Origin: an uncultured Paracoccaceae bacterium
GTDB lineage: Bacteria; Pseudomonadota; Alphaproteobacteria; Rhodobacterales; Rhodobacteraceae
Reading direction: 5' to 3'
Assembly: GCA_913061275.1 (NCBI GenBank)
Contig: CAJXSR010000001.1
Coordinates: 186,001 to 250,000, forward strand
DNA length: 64,000 nucleotides
The translations under genes and the position numbers were made by a program. The notes beneath the pieces are model-generated. The model ran no database searches. It saw only the letters and a program-made list of their open reading frames with translations, and was not told the origin of the DNA. Of this stretch, positions 58,667 through 64,000 are shown piece by piece (position 1 is the stretch's first letter; each line of letters begins with the position of its first letter).

Positions 58667-59053
58667 TTACTCTTGTTCGTTTAGAACCTTTTTGGCGGCT
58701 CGAAAACATTCCAACGCTTGTGGTACGCCGCAATAAATTCCGATGACATGGATAATGGCGCGGATTTCGTCCTGAGTTACACCATTATTAATAGCCCCAC
58801 GACAATGCAATTCCCATTCGTGCATCTTGCCCAAAGCCCCAATCATGGAAAGGTTCATCATTGAACGGGTTTTGGCGTCAATAACATCATCACCCCAACC
58901 AAATCCCCAACACCATGCGGTCATGGCTTCTTGGAAAGGCCGGGTAAAATCATCAGCTGCTGCAAGATTGTCTGCTACATATTCTGCACCAAGTGTTGCT
59001 TTACGTTGCTCTAAACCTTTAAGAAACAAATCCTCATTAAATGTGTCGGTCAT
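58667..59053 (-). CDS. Carboxymuconolactone decarboxylase (CMD) family protein
   Basis: A 128-residue CMD-fold protein: GWGDDVIDAKTRSMMNLSMIGALGKMHEWELHCRGAINNGVTQDEIRAIIHVIGIYCG. The CxxC pair of AhpD-type peroxidase members is absent, so it fits the CMD-like group rather than AhpD. It is on the same strand as the hydantoinase, with a decayed gene between. Role in a carbon-catabolic pathway is inferred from the neighbourhood. Confidence 0.85.
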   Translation of the reverse strand: MTDTFNEDLFLKGLEQRKATLGAEYVADNLAAADDFTRPFQEAMTAWCWGFGWGDDVIDAKTRSMMNLSMIGALGKMHEWELHCRGAINNGVTQDEIRAIIHVIGIYCGVPQALECFRAAKKVLNEQE

Positions 59054-59086
59054 AGTTTATCCTTTAAATTTAGTGTGCAGTTTTGT

Positions 59087-59434
59087 TTAGGCGCGTAATC
59101 GGTGTGCGTAAAGGTAATCATAATACGGTTTTATTTTATCGTAAACTTCTTGCACATGTGCGGGGGTATCCGATAATTCTACACAACGGCGTTCTTGCGG
59201 TTTTAACTCATCCGAATTACGCAGGTTTGCATGAAACGGGTCGCCATCCAACCAACTGACTTCATCACGGGCACCTAGAAAATGTTGGGCGGCTTAGGCT
59301 GCAATGATAACATTCTGAATAATTTTAACGCTGACTTTCCAATTGCAATCTTCAGGGATTTCCACCCACTCCAGTGGTTTAGCTTGCGCATTGTGCGGCA
59401 ACCATTCTCCCAATTCATTGAGTGTATTTGGAAG
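59087..59434 (-). pseudogene. Decayed gene between hydantoinase and CMD genes
   Basis: In one minus-strand frame a protein-like text continues through two stops: TAG at 59435-59437 and TAA at 59294-59296, then to TAA at 59087-59089. The part after the TAA (68 codons) reads AAQHFLGARDEVSWLDGDPF...LKPQERRCVELSD...VYDKIKPYYDYLYAHRLRA. The composition on both sides of the stop is protein-like and in the same frame, so this is more likely a recently broken gene than intergenic DNA. Family not recognised; 5' end unclear. Confidence 0.55.
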
Positions 59435-59472
59435 CTAGTCACCTATCGGATTGGCGCTATTACCCAAGTTGA

Positions 59473-62400
59473 TTAATCTGACAATACTCCCCATCCGCCA
59501 CCGCCGGGTGTTTTCATTTGAAAAATATCACCTTTATTAATCTGTGTGCTGTCGTTGCCTTGTAGTTTCTCAACCGTTCCGTCGGTTCTGTAAACGCTGT
59601 TTTTACCGATTTTACCTGGTTCACCACCATCCCCGCCAAATGCTTGGGTGATGCGATGTGAACAAAGTGTCGTCACGGTAATTTTTTCAAGGAAACGGAT
59701 ACGTCGTGTCAGGCCATTACCGCCTGCCCATTTGCCTGCACCGCCTGATCCGTGGCGGATAGAAAACTCTTCTACTTGGATCGGAAAGCGGGTTTCCAAC
59801 ACTTCGGGGTCGGTCATTAACGTATTGGTCATATGTGAATGCACCGCATCTGCGCCGTTAAAGCCTGGGCCTGCGCCTGTTCCGCCTGCAATGGTTTCAT
59901 AGTTCTGGAACTCTTCATTGCCCCAGACGAAATTATTCATCGTGCCCTGACTGCCTGCCATGGTTTTCAGCGCACCATACAGACAATCGGCTATTGCTTG
60001 GCTGACCTCTGTATTGCCCGATATTACTGCCGCCGGATAGATGGGGTTAATCATTGAACCTTCTGGTGCAATGATTTCAATCGGTTTCAAGCAACCTTCG
60101 TTCATCGGGATGTCTTGGCCAACAAGAGTGCGAAAAACATACAAAACAACCGCGTGGCAAATCGATAGGGGTGCGTTGTAATTACCGAAATGTTGATCGG
60201 ATGTACCCGTGAAATCCACCACGGCTGAACCGTTTGCCTGATCTACGGTTATTTTCACTTCTAGGTGCGCACCGTGGTCTAGCGGATAAACGAAATGGCC
60301 GTCTTTCAGTTGGCCAATCACGCGGCGCACGGAAGCTTCTGCATTGGCTTGCACATGGCGCATATAGGCCAGTACGGTATCTTTGCCGAAGTTGGCAATC
60401 ATACGGTGAACTTCCTTGATGCCAGTGGCATTGGCCGCAACCTGCGCTTCCAGATCGGCGATGTTCTGGCTGATATTGCGGCAAGGATATTTGCCCGAGG
60501 AAAGAAGCTTATGTATTGCATCAAGTCGCAGTTCGCCATTTTCGACCATTTTGAAATTGTCGATAAGGACGCCTTCTTCATCGATATGGGTGCTGTCAGG
60601 TGGGGCTGAACCAGGTGTGCGCCCGCCGATGTCCGCATGGTGACCACGTGAACCGACATAGAACAAAATTTCAGTGCCATCTTCGTCAAAAACAGGTGTA
60701 ATTACAGTGACATCGGGCAGATGGGTGCCGCCGTTGAATGGCGCGTTCAGCATATAGCTGTCACCTGCTTTCATCTTACCTTCGTTCATGCGGATAATGG
60801 TGCGGATACTTTCACCCATTGAACCCAGATGCACAGGCACATGCGGCGCGTTGGCCACCAGATCACCTGTGGGGTCAAACAGGGCGCAGGAAAAATCTAG
60901 CCGTTCGCGGATATTTACCGAATAGGCGGTATGGGCCAGTGTTGTACCCATTTGTTCTGCGATCGACATGAACAGGTTATTGAACACTTCCAGCATCACA
61001 GGATCGGCATCTGTACCAAGCGCGTGCTCTGATTTGCGTTCTTCGGTGCGTGTGACAATCAGATTACCCAAGGCATCACGCTTCGCACTCCAACCATCCA
61101 TAATTAGGTTGGTGCCTGTTGGTTCAGTTACAATCGCTGGGCCTTTTATTGCGGTATTATTTGCAATGGCATCGCGGTGAATTAGGGTTGAGGGCTTTGT
61201 TACCCCGTTGGTGAACAAAGGCACTGTTGTGGCTTTACTGTCGCTTGCAAGAGCTACGGGTGCATCGGCTTTGTCGGCCATTTCACCTACGGCTTCAACT
61301 GCCAGCATGTCGATTTTAATCTTGCGGTCGGCGGCAACAAAGCCAAAGCGTGCGTGATGCGCTTCTTCAAAAGCGGCTTTGATCTGGTCAACATTGCCAA
61401 AGGGAACTTGTAACGCTTGATGCGAGCCATCATAGCGCACGTGTACGGTTGCAGCTGCAGAGATGTCGCTTTTTGGAACGCCCTGTTGCAAGATTTCTTT
61501 TGTCGCATCTGCGGCAAGTATATCCAGACGTTCTTGTGCGGTATCCAGTTGCGAAAGCGTCAGGTCAGCCTGCTCTTCACGCAGAGCGCGCACATCGGCC
61601 AACCCCATACCAAGTGCGGATAATACGCCTGCAAACGAGTGGATGAATACGCGTTTCATGCCCAAAGCATCGGCCACGCGGCAAGCATGTTGACCGCCTG
61701 CACCCCCAAAAGACACGAGCGTGTATTCGGTTACGTCATGACCACGTTCAACGCTGATTTTTTTCACTGCACGGGCCATGTTGCCCACTGCGATTTGCAA
61801 GAAACCTTCGGCGGTTTGCTCAGCTGACAGTTGCGGCATACCCGTTTCTGTGGAAATTTGGGCGGCAAGGGCGGTGAATTTTTCACGCACCACATCTGCA
61901 TCCAGCGGCAGATCGCCATTCGGCCCAAAAACTTTGGGGAAATGGTTAGGGTTCAGACAACCAAGCACGACGTTACAATCGGTCACTGTCAAAGGGCCAC
62001 CACGGCGATAACATGCGGGGCCAGGGTTGGCACCCGCACTTTCAGGGCCGACTTGATAACGGCCGTCTTGGAAGGTCAGGATCGAACCACCGCCTGCGGC
62101 AACGGTGTGAATGTCCATCATGGGCGCGCGCATGCGCACGCCTGCAACCTCGGTTTCAAACGAGCGTTCCAAGGTGCCTGCATAGTGGCAAACGTCGGTA
62201 GATGTGCCGCCCATGTCAAAGCCGATGATTTTGTCAAACCCTGCCTGAGCTGCGGTGGCAACCATGCCGACAACGCCGCCTGCGGGGCCTGACAGGATAG
62301 AGTCTTTGCCTTGAAAAATGTTGGCCTGTGTCAGACCACCGTCAGATTTCATAAAGAACAACCGTTCACAACCGCCATTTTCTACGTCAAGTGCCGTTGA

Positions 62401-63090
62401 TACCTGATCTACGTATTTGCGCAATATAGGTGACAGATAGGCGTCAACAACTGTGGTGTCTCCGCGCCCGACTATTTTGATTAAGCGTGATGTTTCATGG
62501 CTGGTCGAAATTTGGGTAAAGCCTATGCTATGTGCAATTTCGGCAACGCGCGCTTCGTGCCCTGCGTTTAAATAAGCGTGTAGAAACGCGATGGCGATGC
62601 TGCGATACCCTGCGTTATATGCTGATTGAAGGTCACCAGTAACTGCAGCTTCATCAAGCGGCGTTAATACTGTGCCTTTTGCATCAAGACGTTCAGTAAC
62701 CTCATAAGCCTCTGAATATAAAAGCTCTGGTAATTTGATTTCCAGATCAAATAGTTTCGGGCGGTTCTGATAACCGATCCTAAGCATGTCTTTGAAACCT
62801 TTGGTGATAAACAGTACAACTGGCTCGCCTGCGCGTTCAAGTAGGGCATTCGTGGCAACGGTTGTTCCCATTTTTACGGCAGAGATTTGACCTTTGACGA
62901 AAGGCTCATCCTGATCCAAGCCCAGTAGATCACGAATACCTTGCACTGCGGCATCGGGATAACGTTCAGGGTTTTCTGACAACAATTTGTGTGAGACTAG
63001 CGCACCATTTGGGTTGCGACCGACAATATCTGTAAAGGTACCGCCACGGTCGACCCAAAATTGCCACTTCGCCATTTGATTTAAAACCAT
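59473..63090 (-). CDS. 5-oxoprolinase/hydantoinase family protein (fused HyuA-HyuB)
   Basis: A single 1205-residue chain. N-terminal HyuA-like ATPase: [13 protein letters not shown] at residue 11, [12 protein letters not shown] near 293 and [23 protein letters not shown] near 450. The HyuB-like half starts near 690 with [16 protein letters not shown], then [12 protein letters not shown] and [15 protein letters not shown]. Fused chains of this length are 5-oxoprolinase-like, using ATP to open cyclic amides or hydantoins. Start 63090 has GGGAA upstream. Divergent from a TRAP binding-protein gene, so it probably acts on the imported substrate. Confidence 0.9.
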   Translation of the reverse strand: MVLNQMAKWQFWVDRGGTFTDIVGRNPNGALVSHKLLSENPERYPDAAVQGIRDLLGLDQDEPFVKGQISAVKMGTTVATNALLERAGEPVVLFITKGFKDMLRIGYQNRPKLFDLEIKLPELLYSEAYEVTERLDAKGTVLTPLDEAAVTGDLQSAYNAGYRSIAIAFLHAYLNAGHEARVAEIAHSIGFTQISTSHETSRLIKIVGRGDTTVVDAYLSPILRKYVDQVSTALDVENGGCERLFFMKSDGGLTQANIFQGKDSILSGPAGGVVGMVATAAQAGFDKIIGFDMGGTSTDVCHYAGTLERSFETEVAGVRMRAPMMDIHTVAAGGGSILTFQDGRYQVGPESAGANPGPACYRRGGPLTVTDCNVVLGCLNPNHFPKVFGPNGDLPLDADVVREKFTALAAQISTETGMPQLSAEQTAEGFLQIAVGNMARAVKKISVERGHDVTEYTLVSFGGAGGQHACRVADALGMKRVFIHSFAGVLSALGMGLADVRALREEQADLTLSQLDTAQERLDILAADATKEILQQGVPKSDISAAATVHVRYDGSHQALQVPFGNVDQIKAAFEEAHHARFGFVAADRKIKIDMLAVEAVGEMADKADAPVALASDSKATTVPLFTNGVTKPSTLIHRDAIANNTAIKGPAIVTEPTGTNLIMDGWSAKRDALGNLIVTRTEERKSEHALGTDADPVMLEVFNNLFMSIAEQMGTTLAHTAYSVNIRERLDFSCALFDPTGDLVANAPHVPVHLGSMGESIRTIIRMNEGKMKAGDSYMLNAPFNGGTHLPDVTVITPVFDEDGTEILFYVGSRGHHADIGGRTPGSAPPDSTHIDEEGVLIDNFKMVENGELRLDAIHKLLSSGKYPCRNISQNIADLEAQVAANATGIKEVHRMIANFGKDTVLAYMRHVQANAEASVRRVIGQLKDGHFVYPLDHGAHLEVKITVDQANGSAVVDFTGTSDQHFGNYNAPLSICHAVVLYVFRTLVGQDIPMNEGCLKPIEIIAPEGSMINPIYPAAVISGNTEVSQAIADCLYGALKTMAGSQGTMNNFVWGNEEFQNYETIAGGTGAGPGFNGADAVHSHMTNTLMTDPEVLETRFPIQVEEFSIRHGSGGAGKWAGGNGLTRRIRFLEKITVTTLCSHRITQAFGGDGGEPGKIGKNSVYRTDGTVEKLQGNDSTQINKGDIFQMKTPGGGGWGVLSD

Positions 63091-63123
63091 GATTTTTTCC
63101 CGAATCTATATTTATGTTGATTT

Positions 63124-63162
63124 AATTACATATCAATGACAAAATGTAAACGTTATGTAATT
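63124..63162. promoter_or_regulatory. 8-bp inverted repeat in the hydantoinase/TRAP divergent region
   Basis: AATTACAT (63124-63131) and ATGTAATT (63155-63162) with a 23-bp spacer, between the two divergent starts. A second hairpin TTTGGCG-CTT-CGCCAAA follows at 63171-63187, upstream of the ribosome site of the TRAP gene. Possibly an operator for a shared regulator. Confidence 0.35.
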
Positions 63163-63210
63163 GATAAAGATTTGGCGCTTCGCCAAATTTACTCATGGGA
63201 GAGATAATAA

Positions 63211-64000
63211 ATGAAACATATATTTGTATTTGCAGCGGCTATGGCATTAGCTGCACCAGCACTTGCTGAAAAGTGGGATATGCCAACACCATATGGCGAT
63301 AGCACGTTCCACACTCAAAACATTAGCCTGTTTGCGGATGATGTGCGCACAGCCACAAACGGCGACTTGGACATCACAGTTCATTCGGCCGGATCACTAT
63401 TTCCGCATTCCGAAATCAAAAACGCGATTCGCTCACGCCAAGTGCCGATTGGTGAGTTTTTCCTGTCACGCCTGTCTAACGAAGACGCAGCTTACGGTAT
63501 CGACAGCCAACCATTTGTGGCTACATCCTATGAAGATGCCGCTAAACTATGGGCGGCACAAAAACCTGTGATTACTGAGTTGTTAGCAGAACAAGGCCTG
63601 ATGCCATTGTTTTCAGTGCCATGGCCTGCACAAGGGCTATATACCAAAAGCGAAATTACAACAGTTGACCAACTAGCTGGTCTGCGTTTTCGGGCCTATA
63701 ATGCTGCTTTGGAAGAGCTTGCCACATTGGCAGGTGCAGCACCTGTACAAATTGAAGCTTCTGACATTGCGCAAGCATTTTCAACTGGCCAAGTTGCGGC
63801 AATGATTACGTCACCTTCAACAGGTGCCAACTCATCCGCATGGGATTTCCTAAGTCATTACAGTTCAATCAATGCATGGGTTCCTAAGAACATCGTTGTT
63901 GTAAACAAGCGTGTTTTTGACAAACTTTCAGCAGAGTCTCAGGCAGCTGTGATTGCCGCCGCTGCAAAGGCAGAAACCCGTGGTTGGGCAATGTCTGCTG
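63211..64000 (+). CDS. TRAP transporter solute-binding protein (DctP family), 3' end outside window
   Basis: The first 263 codons of a periplasmic binding protein. Signal peptide MKHIFVFAAAMALAAPALA, then the DctP features GDLDITVHSAGSLFPHSEIKNAIRSRQVPIGEFFLSRL split here, and GLRFRAYNAALEELATLAG. Family length is about 330, so roughly 70 residues are cut off. GGGAGAG precedes the ATG. The dctQM genes are expected beyond the edge. The substrate is likely linked to the divergent hydantoinase and CMD-family genes. Confidence 0.92.
   Translation, partial: MKHIFVFAAAMALAAPALAEKWDMPTPYGDSTFHTQNISLFADDVRTATNGDLDITVHSAGSLFPHSEIKNAIRSRQVPIGEFFLSRLSNEDAAYGIDSQPFVATSYEDAAKLWAAQKPVITELLAEQGLMPLFSVPWPAQGLYTKSEITTVDQLAGLRFRAYNAALEELATLAGAAPVQIEASDIAQAFSTGQVAAMITSPSTGANSSAWDFLSHYSSINAWVPKNIVVVNKRVFDKLSAESQAAVIAAAAKAETRGWAMSA

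Overview
The window is chromosomal DNA of a Gram-negative alphaproteobacterium, almost certainly a Rhodobacterales (roseobacter-type) organism with moderate to low G+C. The evidence is the Kdo/lipid A gene order waaA-lpxK with DUF4170, DUF2125 and DUF2794 neighbours, the leuS-lptE-holA block, a CcrM-type GANTC methylase beside ribonuclease HII, a fused indolepyruvate oxidoreductase, and a TRAP-type solute-binding protein. No rRNA, tRNA, CRISPR array or prophage is seen. Both edges cut a gene: leuB at the left and a dctP-like gene at the right.

Layout. 1-7 kb: the end of leuB, then a leftward envelope run (DUF2125 protein, pmbA, cysQ-like, DUF4170, waaA, lpxK). 7-11.5 kb: a rightward run of an arginine:glycine amidinotransferase-like enzyme, an SDR, an MscS channel and a flavoprotein. 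11.5-17.2 kb: leftward GST, holA, lptE, leuS and two small exported proteins sharing a motif. 17-25 kb: PLP homeostasis protein, L,D-transpeptidase, ribA, an orphan OmpR-type regulator with a clear terminator, xthA, a CnoX-like thioredoxin, Lon-N and Trm112 proteins, and ubiH. 24-32.6 kb: amidase, aminotransferase, ftsK, lolA, SLT lipoprotein, AEC transporter, hspQ. 32.6-39.3 kb: gamma-glutamyltransferase, a 450-bp structured gap, DUF2794, NlpC/P60 and M17 peptidases, an Hpt-like protein, carbonic anhydrase and a glycosyltransferase. 39.5-47.3 kb: an SRPBCC protein whose end is rewritten by a 400-bp IS6-family relic, two methyltransferases, asd and iorAB. 47.3-54 kb: GNAT, DsbA-like, DciA-like, mutY, alkane-hydroxylase-like, ccrM, rnhB. 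53.6-64 kb: a His/Asn-rich exported protein, a membrane-anchored winged-helix protein, then a catabolic region with an AllA-like protein, a TmpB-like HD oxygenase, a TmpA-like dioxygenase, a divergent LysR regulator, a CMD-family protein, a decayed gene, a 5-oxoprolinase-type hydantoinase and a divergent TRAP binding protein.

Most of the window is core genome. The points that most merit a second look are: a 51-bp palindrome-bearing intergenic element present twice (29.88 and 48.04 kb), each time between a gene's end and the next gene on the same strand; the IS6 relic that donated a new C-terminus to its neighbour; the tmpA/tmpB-like phosphonate pair with an AllA-like partner; two GANTC sites in the ccrM leader; an exact TTAA-N7-TTAAC site before the DUF2794 gene; and a membrane-anchored winged-helix protein. 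I found no single large system that I can call new.
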